Shown: positions 17,288 through 26,139 of the stretch, one piece after another | How positions within the stretch are numbered: position 1 is the stretch's first letter | Layout of the letters: the number at the start of each line of letters is the position of its first letter | DNA from: Gemmatimonadota bacterium | Lineage (GTDB): Bacteria > Gemmatimonadota > Gemmatimonadetes > Gemmatimonadales > Gemmatimonadaceae | NCBI GenBank assembly: GCA_028287305.1 | Contig: JAQBPX010000019.1 | Span: 221,900-285,899, forward strand | Length of the DNA: 64,000 nucleotides | Direction: 5' to 3' | Made by a program: the position numbers and the translations under genes | The notes under the pieces: model-generated | Told to the model about the DNA's origin: nothing | Databases searched by the model: none | The model's input: the letters and a program-made list of their open reading frames with translations, nothing else

Positions 17288-17435
17288 GACTTTCGCGGAC
17301 GAACTGAAACGGACCTGTGCGGATACTGCAACGACAACTGATTTTGTGGACGGCACACCGGATTAGGTACAGTGTGCCGTTCCAAAAGCATCGTCGTTTC
17401 CGCGAAGGTCCGCATCTGTTCGTCCGTGCGAATCC
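17288..17435. repeat. Long imperfect inverted-repeat element
   Basis: The arm at about 17290-17328 (TTTCGCGGACGAACTGAAAC...) is an imperfect reverse complement of 17396-17434. An inner perfect 9-bp stem (ACGGCACAC 17350-17358 with 17372-17380) caps the structure. The whole 145-base stretch folds into one hairpin in an otherwise empty intergenic region. It is probably a small non-autonomous repeat, and may also slow leftward transcription from the methyltransferase gene. Confidence 0.6.
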
Positions 17436-17461
17436 GCGTAGGCCGGCCATTGCGCAATTGA

Positions 17462-18292
17462 CTATATGCGCGTTGCGATGATCTCGATCACTCCGGGGGT
17501 CGCCATGAGCGCGCCCGGCACCTGTGCACTCTCGGCGTAAGCCTGCACGAGCGTGTGCATCTCCTCGGTCGTCATGCGGCCCAGGTCCACCAGGCGCTGC
17601 GCGCCGATCTCCACGAACGACGATGGCCACTCCCACACGAAGCTGGTGGGCGGCACGATGTCCACGAGCGGGCGCACCGAGGTGAGGCGAAGGCCTGCGC
17701 CCTCGAGCCACGCGGGCAGCGACGCGCCGATGTCGGGCTCGCCGCCGGTGGCGCGCCAGCTGTCCACCACGCGCTTGACGAAGTCCTGCTGCACGGGGTT
17801 CGGCGGCACGAGCGTCCAGCCTTCGTAGTTGTAGTACTCGTGCATCACGAGCACGCCGCCAGGACGCAGCGTGCGCGCCACGCGCGCGAGCAGCTCGCGC
17901 GGCTTCTGCACGAACGCGAACACCCAGCGCGCCCACGCGCCATCCACCTGCTCCGCCGGCAGCGGCGCATCGGCGTCGAGCTCGAGCTCGTGGAGCGTGA
18001 TGTTATCCAGGCCGCGAACGCGCGCGCGATGCTCGAGGGTATCGAGAAAGCGACGCGAGCGATCCACTCCGATCACGCGACCGGTGCGTCCAACAATCTC
18101 GGCGAAGTCGAGGGTTGCGTAGCCCGGCCCGCATCCGACGTCGAGCAGTGTCTGGCCGAGCGTGAAGCCGGCGCGCTTCCATGCGGCGGCGGCGTGCGCG
18201 CGCCAGATGCGATGCTGGAGGCCGAGTCGCTCGATCTCCTCGTCGTGGGTGCCGAGGAGGTAGTCGCGGTCGGGATGGGCGTTGGAGGTCAT
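17462..18292 (-). CDS. Class I SAM-dependent methyltransferase
   Basis: This 276-residue protein has the Rossmann-type SAM-binding core: motif I LLDVGCGPGYAT (49-60), an acidic residue after strand 2 (VIGVDRSRRF), and motif LRPGGVLVMHEYYNYEGW further on. It looks like a Methyltransf_11/UbiE-type small-molecule methyltransferase. The substrate cannot be told. ATG 18292 is chosen because the family N-terminus starts there and TACCAT lies six bases upstream, pointing to a leaderless message. It is monocistronic, with a palindromic element after the stop. Confidence 0.85.
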   Translation of the reverse strand: MTSNAHPDRDYLLGTHDEEIERLGLQHRIWRAHAAAAWKRAGFTLGQTLLDVGCGPGYATLDFAEIVGRTGRVIGVDRSRRFLDTLEHRARVRGLDNITLHELELDADAPLPAEQVDGAWARWVFAFVQKPRELLARVARTLRPGGVLVMHEYYNYEGWTLVPPNPVQQDFVKRVVDSWRATGGEPDIGASLPAWLEGAGLRLTSVRPLVDIVPPTSFVWEWPSSFVEIGAQRLVDLGRMTTEEMHTLVQAYAESAQVPGALMATPGVIEIIATRI

Positions 18293-18298
18293 GGATGA

Positions 18299-18304
18299 AT
18301 GGTA
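18299..18304 (-). promoter_or_regulatory. -10 box for leaderless methyltransferase gene
   Basis: On the minus strand TACCAT is separated by six bases from the ATG at 18292. Confidence 0.4.
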
Positions 18305-18538
18305 TCGCCGTGTGGCGCCGGCGGCACTCCGGAACGTGTCATGGAACTGTTGAAGCGTGATCGGCGCGGCGGAGGGCGATGAGGGAGTCGGCGCACGCTG
18401 AAAACAAGCGACACGCGAACATGATGTCACCTCTACCGCATCCTTACAGGCGAGGCGACAACCGTTCGGGGAACGCGTGTGCTCCAAGAAGATGAGCAGC
18501 ATGCAGGTCCACGCAGTCACTCTTCCAGGGAGGTTCCC

Positions 18539-18961
18539 ATGTTCCTATCCACATATTCGCGCGGCTCCGCGCTCCGTGTTGCGGCCGTTGCGCTCGTCTC
18601 GTTCGCCTCGGTGGCGCAGGCCATCACGCCGCACGTTCGCGCGCCTGGCGATTCGGCCGCGTGCGCGAGCTCGCTCGGTTCGGGCATCTATCGCATCGCC
18701 ATCGTGAAGGACGGACGCGAGTCCACAGCTGGCGTGTTGCTGCTGGAGCGCGCGAGCGGCTGCATGAGCGCGACGCTCGTGAGCGAGCAGATGCACACGA
18801 CGCTGTCGGGGCTGGTGGTCACCGAGGACGGCATCACCGGCTCGCTGCAGACGGAGCAGGGAAAGGTGGCGGTGAAGCTGCACTTCTCGGCCGAGGGCGT
18901 GGATGGCACGATCGGGGACGGGAAGGCGCAGCTGGCGGTGCATGGGACGCGGACTGGGTAG
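18539..18961 (+). CDS. Small secreted protein of unknown function
   Basis: The 140-residue product has a clear signal peptide (MFLSTYSRGSALRVAAVALV, cleavage near AQA at residue 28). The mature part is predicted to be mostly beta-strand (GIYRIAIVKDGRES, VLLLERASGCMSATLV, VKLHFSAEGVDGTIG). It has two cysteines (in ACASS and GCMSA) that could form a disulphide. I do not recognise the family; the strand pattern suggests a small beta-barrel or lipocalin-like fold. A good ribosome-binding site (AGGGAGG, 18527-18533) supports the start. It marks the edge before the AT-richer island. Confidence 0.65.
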   Translation: MFLSTYSRGSALRVAAVALVSFASVAQAITPHVRAPGDSAACASSLGSGIYRIAIVKDGRESTAGVLLLERASGCMSATLVSEQMHTTLSGLVVTEDGITGSLQTEQGKVAVKLHFSAEGVDGTIGDGKAQLAVHGTRTG

Positions 18962-19149
18962 CGAACGCGGGCGGCGGGTTGCGCAGGTGGCCCGCCGCAC
19001 TGTCGGGCAGTGAATTGAGACGCTACGTGAGGGGTAATTTTCTCAGCGCCCGTCCTCTCACTGGCGCCAAGAGCGAGTGCGCGTAATCATGGGACGACAG
19101 AACGAAAGGCAAGCGCCTTTGCTCCTCCACACCGTGGGCTGTCTCGACA

Positions 19150-19413
19150 ATGACCGATCTCGATCAAAAGCTCGCGCGGCGAACCCGACGAGCATTCCTG
19201 ATTGCATTCGGTGTTGCCTTTGTAGGGATCTTGATCCGCGCAGTTCATCGTGGAGATCCTGACGATTACATCTCCCTTACGGGCTCCTTTCTGGTGCTCG
19301 GAGCGATCGTCCTCGGTTCAGTCGCGGCCCCACTAGGAATGCTTCTCAGTCTCCGCTCCATTCGGGATAGCATCAAGGATCGCGACGACACGTCCAACAC
19401 AAGCAACCGTTAG
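19150..19413 (+). CDS. Small two-helix membrane protein, copy 1
   Basis: This 87-residue protein has two hydrophobic helices (about 14-31 and 43-68) with a charged N-terminus (MTDLDQKLARRTRRAF) and a charged tail. It is a close paralogue of the next small gene at 19479: both begin MTDxDQxxARRTR and share AAPxGxLxSxRS after helix 2. Function is unknown. It lies in a region that is visibly richer in A and T than the rest of the window, suggesting recent acquisition. Confidence 0.6.
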   Translation: MTDLDQKLARRTRRAFLIAFGVAFVGILIRAVHRGDPDDYISLTGSFLVLGAIVLGSVAAPLGMLLSLRSIRDSIKDRDDTSNTSNR

Positions 19414-19478
19414 TTGGCCCGACACATAGCGGAATTTCCGACAGCTGTTACACCGAGTCCGGGGTGCGTGACCTGCTC

Positions 19479-19712
19479 ATGACCGACGTCGATCAACTCT
19501 GGGCTCGGCGAACGCGAGTCGCGTTCATGGTCGGCTTCTTAGTGGCGCTGATCGGCGCACTCGTCGCGATCTTCAATCCGGGTGACACGGAAGGCTTCCT
19601 CTCAACAGTGGCCGTGGGTATCACACTCCTCGGTATGGCGATCTGCTTCCTCGCGGCACCGATCGGGGTGCTCTTCAGTATTCGCTCGATGCGGACGCGC
19701 AGAAAAAACTGA
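19479..19712 (+). CDS. Small two-helix membrane protein, copy 2
   Basis: This 77-residue paralogue of the gene at 19150 has the same start (MTDVDQLWARRTRVAF), two transmembrane helices and the same AAPIGVLFSIRSMR end. The ATG at 19479 is chosen by alignment to copy 1. The pair arose by tandem duplication. Between and after the copies there is no recognisable regulatory site. Function is unknown. Confidence 0.58.
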   Translation: MTDVDQLWARRTRVAFMVGFLVALIGALVAIFNPGDTEGFLSTVAVGITLLGMAICFLAAPIGVLFSIRSMRTRRKN

Positions 19713-19897
19713 ACGGCATTCGCAGGACACGCGCGGTAAGCGCGAAGAGCTCTCCGTGCGAGCCGCTTCCCATTACGAGCATTGGCACGCCTGCAGTCGG
19801 AGATGTAACTCGTATCAATGCAATGGGCCACGCACCAACTGGAAGGACGGCATAGCGGAAGCTACAACTCAAGCATTCTTCTCGTTGAGTGAAGCCT

Positions 19898-20311
19898 ATG
19901 GGCATTAGAGCCGCTGAGAAAAATGTCTCAGTTGCCATTCTGGGGGGTGCGTTGCTTGCCACGGTCTATTCGGCCTACGCGGTATTCGTTTTCGCGACCG
20001 GCATGACTGCCTCGAGCGAACTCGGAGTTTCTCTGGGGCAAATACTTTTCTGCTACTACGCGGCGGGCCTTCTGGGAGGGACGGTCATCGGCTTGCTTCA
20101 GCCCCTGGGTGCATCGTTGCTGGGTACGATCTTTCTGGGTTGCGTCGGCGTCGCTTGCTTTTATGGTTCCTTCGCGGTTTTGGATCACGGTCCGTTCTGG
20201 ATGTGGCCACACTCCGTATGGAAGTCTGTCGCACTCATTACGGGTATACTGGGTCCGTGGGCGGGAATCCTCACGCGTCGCGCATACCGGAATGCGATGG
20301 CGCCGCTCTAG
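19898..20311 (+). CDS. Four-helix membrane protein of unknown function
   Basis: This protein of about 137 residues has four hydrophobic helices (VSVAILGGALLATVYSAYAV, GQILFCYYAAGLLGGTVIGL, SLLGTIFLGCVGVACFYGSF, SVALITGILGPWAGIL). It has no motif I recognise and belongs to the same AT-richer island as its neighbours. A GTG nine bases earlier (19889) is an alternative start. A role in the membrane is all that can be said. Confidence 0.5.
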   Translation: MGIRAAEKNVSVAILGGALLATVYSAYAVFVFATGMTASSELGVSLGQILFCYYAAGLLGGTVIGLLQPLGASLLGTIFLGCVGVACFYGSFAVLDHGPFWMWPHSVWKSVALITGILGPWAGILTRRAYRNAMAPL

Positions 20312-20460
20312 CCGCGAACGCGCGAGCAACCCTTTGCTGGACCCGAATGACCAGGTGGCCTCGAGAATCTGCTCCGAGAAAGCGCGAGGAACGCGCGCCG
20401 CGCCGGCGAGAGGCGGTCACACTCTCACACGAGGCGCGCCTTTTCTTCGACATTCCTGCC

Positions 20461-20811
20461 ATGCTTTGTATCCGACTGCATCTGAAGTGGGGGTCGAGAG
20501 GGATCCGCCCCAGTGGTGAAACGTTGAGGATACAAGTGCGCGATATCTCGAAATGTGTCGCATTAGGAAGTGTGCTGGCGCTGGTGCGATTGTTCGTACC
20601 GCATGAGGAATGGGTCGGCACGATTTCGTGCGTCATGCTTGATGTTGCGGTGAGTTTCCTCTTCTATCGAGCGGTTTCAGTCGGCATCGAACGGGACCCA
20701 ACCTTCGGGGCGCCCCAAGGCCTGAGTAGAGTGATCACGTTTCCTGTGCTTGGATATGGGCTTCAAGCCATCTGGGACTTGGTGCGTCTCGTTGAGATAC
20801 TAAGAGGCTGA
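20461..20811 (+). CDS. Hypothetical membrane protein
   Basis: This reading frame of about 116 residues has two or three hydrophobic stretches (KCVALGSVLALVRLFV, TISCVMLDVAVSFLFYRAV, VITFPVLGYGLQAIWDLV). The start is uncertain: ATG 20461 is the most plausible, but a GTG at 20536 would give a protein beginning just before the first helix. It is AT-richer than the flanking genes, shows no homology I recognise, and lies directly before the receptor promoter at 20894. Confidence 0.42.
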   Translation: MLCIRLHLKWGSRGIRPSGETLRIQVRDISKCVALGSVLALVRLFVPHEEWVGTISCVMLDVAVSFLFYRAVSVGIERDPTFGAPQGLSRVITFPVLGYGLQAIWDLVRLVEILRG

Positions 20812-20893
20812 GCAGAGGCAACCATTCCAGAACGCCGAACGTCCAATCGAGACGTTCGGCGTTCTGGCATGTGTTCGGACCCTGAAAACCCAC

Positions 20894-20928
20894 TTGCTGG
20901 AAAACTAGCATATGCTAGAATGCTAGCA
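20894..20928 (+). promoter_or_regulatory. Promoter with BlaI-type operator, receptor gene
   Basis: TTGCTG (20894-20899), a 16-base spacer and TAGAAT (20916-20921) form a promoter. The perfect palindrome CTAGCATATGCTAG (20905-20918) covers the spacer, and TGCTAGCA (20921-20928) follows. The arrangement GCATATGCTAG-N4-CTAGCA is identical in spacing to the blaI promoter at 41115-41149. Confidence 0.75.
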
Positions 20929-20966
20929 GTTGGCCCGCCGGCTGAGTTGCCCACGACAATCCTCCA

Positions 20967-23900
20967 ATGATTTCCAGCATCCTGCGAACGATTCGAGTCG
21001 TGGCAATCGCCAGCGTCGCGCTCACAGTGGGCACCGCACCGATCGCCCACGCCCAGCAGCCCAACAACGGCCCCGAAACGGTCCGCGGCAGGGTCGTCGA
21101 CGACTCCGGCAAGGTGGTCGTCGCTGCCACCGTGATTGTCACGCGCGGGCCCGACCGCCTGGTGCAGCAGACGACCACCGATTCCTCCGGTCGCTTCTCC
21201 ACTCGCTTCGAACAGGGAACCGGCGACTACCTGGTCTACGTCGCCGCGCCCTTCCTCAAGTCCGCACGACGGCGCGTGACGCGCGCCGAGGGCAGTGGCG
21301 CCGAGGTCATCGCCGACTTCACGCTCTCGCACGACATCACCACGCTCGGAACGGTGAAGACCAACGCGATCAAGCCGGAACGCGCGACGAACACCATCCG
21401 CCCGCAATCGCCCGAGACGGGCGCGAACGAGAAATGGCAGGACGGCGTGAGCGGGCAGCTCTCGCCCACCACGCAGGGCGACCTCAACGCGCTCGCCGGC
21501 AACATGCCCGGCGTCACGCTCACGCCGAACGGCCCATCCATTCTCGGCGCCGGTCGCGAGTCCAACCTCACCACGCTCAACGGCCTCGGCATGAGCGGCG
21601 CGTCCATCCCGCGCGCCGCGAAAACTGAAACGCGCGTCACCGGCGCCACCTTCGATCCCACGCGCGGCGGATTCGCCGGGGCGAACATCGACGTCCGCCT
21701 CGGGCCGGGCGACCGCTTCTACCAGCAGCGTCGCGCATTCCTCACGCTCGACTCACCGCAGATGCAGTTCACCGACGCGGTCGGCCGCGCGCTCGGCGTC
21801 GCCAATGGCGGCTTTCGCGGGAGCTTCGGCGCCGACGGCGAGCTGGTTCGCAAGGCGCTCACCTACAACGTCGCGCTCGACGTCGGACGCACCGCGAGCG
21901 ATCCGGCCACGCTGCTCGACGCCGACCGCGAGACGCTGCTGCGCGCCGGTATCTCACCCGACTCCGTCGCGCGGCTGCTGCTCGTCGCGCCCCCGCTGGG
22001 CCTGGCGCTGAGCGGCAGCGGCGCGCCCTCACAGCGCCAGCGCGACGCGATCACCTGGCTCGGACGCCTGGACGACACGCGCGACACGATGCAGACGCGC
22101 GCGTTCACTACCTACCTCGGTTACACCAACGAGGGCGCGCTGGGCTTCGCGCCAACCACGGCGCCGAGTGCCGGCGGCCAGCGCAGGGAGCGCACGCTCG
22201 GCGCCCAGCTCACGCTCGGCGCGTACGTGGGACCCGGCCGGCGCACGCTCACCGAGACGCGACTCGCCGCGAGCAGCGTGAGCACGCGCACCTCGGCATA
22301 TCGCAACCTGCCCGGCGCCACGGTGCTGGTGCGCTCGCCCACGATCGATGCCCAGAGCGACGTCACCGGTGTCTCGCTCGGTGGAAGCCCCTTCCTCGCG
22401 GGCGACCAGGACATCTGGACGCTGGAAGGTGCGAACGAGACGATCTGGAACGCGCGCGGACGCCGCCACCGCTTCAAGGCGCTCGCATGGGGGCGCGCCG
22501 ACGGATCGCGCGAGCAGGTCTCGGCCAACGAGCTCGGCACCTTCACCTTCAACTCGATCGCCGACCTCGCCGCGGGGCGCGCATCGAGCTACAGCCGCAC
22601 GCTGTCGCAGCCCACGCGCGAGGGTTCCGTGTGGAATACCGCGGCTGCGATCGCGCACCAGTGGCTGCCGAGCCGCTACTTCAACGTGCTGTACGGGCTG
22701 CGCGCAGAGGCCGACGGATTCGCCAGCACCCCGGCGAGCAACCCGGCGCTCGAGAGTGCGCTGGGCGTGAAGACCGGGGCGGCGCCGAGCAGGGTGCACG
22801 TGAGCCCGCGGGCCGGGTTCAGCTACACGTACAGCCGCGATCGCGAGAACGGCTCTGGCACGAACCAGACGAACGTCGGCCGATTCTATCGGAACACGCA
22901 GGGCGTGATTCGCGGCGGCATCGGCGAGTTCCGCGACCTGCTGCGTCCTGGGTTGCTCGCTGATGCGTCAGCGGGAACGGGGCTCGATGACGGCACGCGC
23001 ACGCTGTCGTGCGTGGGCGCTGCCGTGCCTGCGATCGACTGGACGAAGTTCACCGCGGATCCGTCGAGCATTCCATCCTCCTGCGCGAACGGCGGAGGCG
23101 TACTCTCGGAGAGCGTGCGCTCGGCGACGCTGATCGACCCGAGCTACGACGTGTCGCGCAGCTGGCGCGCGAACCTCGACTGGACCACCGCGTACCACAA
23201 GATGATCTTCCACGCGAGCGCGCTCGGGTCGTACGACCTGAACCAGCCGGGCACGGTGGACGCCAACTTTGGTGGGCTACAGCGCTTCGCACTGAGCGAC
23301 GAGGGCAACCGCGCCGTGTACGTGACGCCGGCGAGCATCGACGCGGGCAGCGGCGCGGTGTCGCCCACCGAGTCGCGGCGCTCGGCGCAATACGGGCGCG
23401 TGGGCGTGCGCACGAGCGACCTGCGGGGGTATGGCGGACAGCTGACGCTGGGACTGGCACCCGACGTCTTCAAGTTCCGGGGACGCGGCTCATTCTTCGG
23501 CTCGGTGAATTACACGCTGCAGTCCACGAAGCGACAGTACCGCGGATTCGATGGTGCGGCCCTGGACGACCCGCGGCTCAAGGAATGGTCGGCAGGCGCG
23601 AACGACGCGCGGCACGTGGTGTTGCTGCAGGCGGGGATGGACATCCCGAAGGTCGGCACGCTGACGATGTTCGGACGCGCGCAGTCGGGGCTTCCGTTCA
23701 CCCCGCTCGTGGGTGGCGACGTGAATGGCGACGGGCGTGGCGGCGATCGCGCCTTCATTCCCAATCCGGCGACGACCGGCGACGCGACGCTCGCGTCGCA
23801 GCTTCGTGCCCTGATGACGGACGGATCGGACCTCGCGCGCGAGTGCATCTCGGCCAACCTGGGGCGCGCCGTCGCGCGGAATGCGTGTCGCGGACCGTGG

Positions 23901-24722
23901 ACGGAATCGCTCAACATGCAGCTGCGTCCACAGATTCCCGGCAAGTTCGCGCGACGCGTGACGGGGACGATCTACTTCCAGAACGTGCTGGGCGGGCTGG
24001 ACCAGGCGCTGCACGGCAACAACCTGCGCGGCTGGGGGTCGGATGCAACGCCCGACCAGGTGCTGCTGATCCCGCGCGGCTTCGATGCGGCAGCGAAGAA
24101 GTTCAGGTACGACGTGAATCCCCGCTTCGCCGACACGCGCGCGGCGCGGACGCTGATCCGGAATCCCTTCCGGCTCGTACTCGACTTCTCGGTGAACCTC
24201 GCGGTGAACTACGACGTGCAGCAGCTGCGCCGCGCGCTCGAGCCGATCCGGACGCCGAAGGGATGGGAGCAGCGGTCAGCGGATTCGCTGGCGGGGTTCT
24301 ACCTGGAGAATACGTCGAGCATCTACAAGGCGCTGCTGCAGGAGAGCGACTCGCTGTTCCTGAGCCCGGCGCAGGTGAAGGCGCTGCAGGTGGCGGATTC
24401 GGCGTTCAGCGCGCAGGTGCGGGGGCAGTTCATTCCCCTAGGCCAGTTCCTGTCGGCGCAGCGTGGCCATGAGCCGGGCAAGATCGAGCTGGACAGCGTG
24501 ACGAAGACGCAGAAGGAGTACTGGAGGGTGTTCTGGCTGCAGCCGGAGATCGCGGACTCGATCATCACGCCCACGCAGAAGGAGCTGTTCCCGATGCTGA
24601 AGAACATCGTGTCGGTGCCGAAGCGCGAGCGGGAGTTCAGCCAGTGGCAATTCGGGAACCCCGTGCTGCTGAAGGACGGGAAGGACAAGCCGGGCGCCGG
24701 GGGCGTGCAAGTGCGCCAGTAA
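20967..24722 (+). CDS. TonB-dependent receptor, Oar-like, with unusual C-terminal tail
   Basis: This 1251-residue outer-membrane protein has a signal peptide (to about AHAQQ), a carboxypeptidase-regulatory-like domain (VRGRVVDDSGKVVVAATVIV), a plug region with LAGNMPGVTL and TTLNGLGMSG, and a long barrel. Around residue 1080 the barrel strand RLVLDFSVNLAVNYD ends. A helical, charged tail of about 165 residues then follows (LALLQ-type heptads, TKTQKEYWRVFWLQ), finishing in VQVRQ rather than a terminal aromatic. Such a tail is not usual for the family. Transcription probably starts near 20928 from a promoter carrying a BlaI-like operator, so it may be controlled by the repressor at 41191. Confidence 0.85.
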   Translation: MISSILRTIRVVAIASVALTVGTAPIAHAQQPNNGPETVRGRVVDDSGKVVVAATVIVTRGPDRLVQQTTTDSSGRFSTRFEQGTGDYLVYVAAPFLKSARRRVTRAEGSGAEVIADFTLSHDITTLGTVKTNAIKPERATNTIRPQSPETGANEKWQDGVSGQLSPTTQGDLNALAGNMPGVTLTPNGPSILGAGRESNLTTLNGLGMSGASIPRAAKTETRVTGATFDPTRGGFAGANIDVRLGPGDRFYQQRRAFLTLDSPQMQFTDAVGRALGVANGGFRGSFGADGELVRKALTYNVALDVGRTASDPATLLDADRETLLRAGISPDSVARLLLVAPPLGLALSGSGAPSQRQRDAITWLGRLDDTRDTMQTRAFTTYLGYTNEGALGFAPTTAPSAGGQRRERTLGAQLTLGAYVGPGRRTLTETRLAASSVSTRTSAYRNLPGATVLVRSPTIDAQSDVTGVSLGGSPFLAGDQDIWTLEGANETIWNARGRRHRFKALAWGRADGSREQVSANELGTFTFNSIADLAAGRASSYSRTLSQPTREGSVWNTAAAIAHQWLPSRYFNVLYGLRAEADGFASTPASNPALESALGVKTGAAPSRVHVSPRAGFSYTYSRDRENGSGTNQTNVGRFYRNTQGVIRGGIGEFRDLLRPGLLADASAGTGLDDGTRTLSCVGAAVPAIDWTKFTADPSSIPSSCANGGGVLSESVRSATLIDPSYDVSRSWRANLDWTTAYHKMIFHASALGSYDLNQPGTVDANFGGLQRFALSDEGNRAVYVTPASIDAGSGAVSPTESRRSAQYGRVGVRTSDLRGYGGQLTLGLAPDVFKFRGRGSFFGSVNYTLQSTKRQYRGFDGAALDDPRLKEWSAGANDARHVVLLQAGMDIPKVGTLTMFGRAQSGLPFTPLVGGDVNGDGRGGDRAFIPNPATTGDATLASQLRALMTDGSDLARECISANLGRAVARNACRGPWTESLNMQLRPQIPGKFARRVTGTIYFQNVLGGLDQALHGNNLRGWGSDATPDQVLLIPRGFDAAAKKFRYDVNPRFADTRAARTLIRNPFRLVLDFSVNLAVNYDVQQLRRALEPIRTPKGWEQRSADSLAGFYLENTSSIYKALLQESDSLFLSPAQVKALQVADSAFSAQVRGQFIPLGQFLSAQRGHEPGKIELDSVTKTQKEYWRVFWLQPEIADSIITPTQKELFPMLKNIVSVPKREREFSQWQFGNPVLLKDGKDKPGAGGVQVRQ

Positions 24723-24752
24723 GCGTGGAATTGGTACGGGGTCCTGGCGGGG

Positions 24753-24772
24753 GCGGCCTATGTTGGCCGCCT
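24753..24772 (+). terminator. Hairpin after the second Oar-like receptor
   Basis: GGCGGCC (24753-24759) pairs perfectly with GGCCGCC (24766-24772) around a six-base loop. The following tract is short of T, so termination may be weak. Confidence 0.45.
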
Positions 24773-24819
24773 TCGCTCGTTATGGGCATGATCAAGCCGG
24801 CCCGAACCCGGACTATTGA

Positions 24820-26082
24820 ATGAACCTGCGCCATATCGCACTCGCTTCGATCGCGCTCCCCGTGGCTGTGCCTGCCCAGTCTGCGCGCGACTGCCACCTG
24901 GAGCTGGGTACGCCCATTCGCGTGATGCAGGCGAATGGCGCGCGCATCTACATCGAGCCCGAGACGAGTGCTCCCACGAAGAGCGGCCTGGTGGTGCTCG
25001 GGTCGCCGACGTTCGTGTGGACGAAGCCGACGTCGGACTCCAACAACATCGTGATCGAGCGCGGCCTGGGCGTGATGCAGGATCACTGGGCGGGCGCGTA
25101 CGTGGACTCGCATGGCACCGCCGTGCCGATTCCGCTGCCCCCGGGCAACGGGAAGATGTTCAGCCCGGTCATGGCGCCCGCGCAGGCGGGCGGGTGGCAT
25201 GTGGTGTGGAGCGACTTCGAGAGCAGGAACCGGACGATCGGGACGGACTCAGCGCGCCTTCGATATGGGAGGCTTACGGATGGAGGCTGGCGTGACACGG
25301 CGAGCATTGGGTTACGGCCCGGAATGCAATGGGTCCGTGAGCAGCGCAGCAACCTCCTCGTGGTGGGAGACGAGCTTTGGGTGGCTGCGTCGGGCATGGG
25401 AGCCGGGAGCGTCTTCGATCGCTTCGTGACTGTCCTGCACCGAGCGTCCGACGGATCCTGGCACGCTGAGGACATCGCCGATCGCAACGGCACCATCTCG
25501 CCGCGCCTTTCGCTGGATGAAGGACGACTGACCATGTACTTCGTCGGAGTGCCGGATGACCTGGTAGGCAACAGCGGCGGCGCAATTCTCAGTCGCACAC
25601 TCGACTTGCGAACTGGGAAGTGGAGCGCAAGGCGAACACTTTTCGCGGGATCCGACGACCACATCCTCGCCTTTCATATGGCCGCGACTCGCGCCGGCGA
25701 GGCAAGAGAGCTGCTCTGGTTTCGCACGCTCGCGGGAACCAGGCGACGGCTGCTGTTCGCGATGGACCTCGTGTCGCGTTCACCGATGGTCCTGGACAGC
25801 AACGCATCGACCACGGTGGCCACCGAGCTAGATGCGACCTGGGGGCGACAGGTAGTCGCGCTCACCGAACGCTTCTACGAGCGCGATGATCGCGTGCTTC
25901 ACGAGCTTGGGCCTCGATTGCGAGCAACGACTATTGCGAGGCCAGCCGCACTTACGGGAAGCATCATCGAGCAGTGGTGGTCCCGGCCCGCAGTCGCCTT
26001 CTGGGCGGAGAACGTATCGCAGAAGGTTTCGAACGGGCCGTTGTCGCGAATCACCCGGGTGGAGGAGAGCTGTAGCAGGTAG
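24820..26082 (+). CDS. Secreted protein, possible beta-propeller
   Basis: The 420-residue product starts with a signal peptide (MNLRHIALASIALPVAVPAQ). Repeated strand blocks follow, with aromatic and Asp-rich turns (GKMFSPVMAPAQAGGWHVVWSD, WHAEDIADRNGTISPRLS reported in part). This resembles BNR/sialidase-type propellers reading out a product, but no Asp-box or catalytic residues are clear. Two cysteines near the ends (DCHLEL and ESCSR) may pair. Function is unknown. It starts a group of three exported proteins. Confidence 0.55.
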   Translation: MNLRHIALASIALPVAVPAQSARDCHLELGTPIRVMQANGARIYIEPETSAPTKSGLVVLGSPTFVWTKPTSDSNNIVIERGLGVMQDHWAGAYVDSHGTAVPIPLPPGNGKMFSPVMAPAQAGGWHVVWSDFESRNRTIGTDSARLRYGRLTDGGWRDTASIGLRPGMQWVREQRSNLLVVGDELWVAASGMGAGSVFDRFVTVLHRASDGSWHAEDIADRNGTISPRLSLDEGRLTMYFVGVPDDLVGNSGGAILSRTLDLRTGKWSARRTLFAGSDDHILAFHMAATRAGEARELLWFRTLAGTRRRLLFAMDLVSRSPMVLDSNASTTVATELDATWGRQVVALTERFYERDDRVLHELGPRLRATTIARPAALTGSIIEQWWSRPAVAFWAENVSQKVSNGPLSRITRVEESCSR

Positions 26083-26139
26083 GTCCCCTTCACCGACCGG
26101 GCGGTGTCATCGCAGTCCCACTCTTTGCGAGGATGACTG

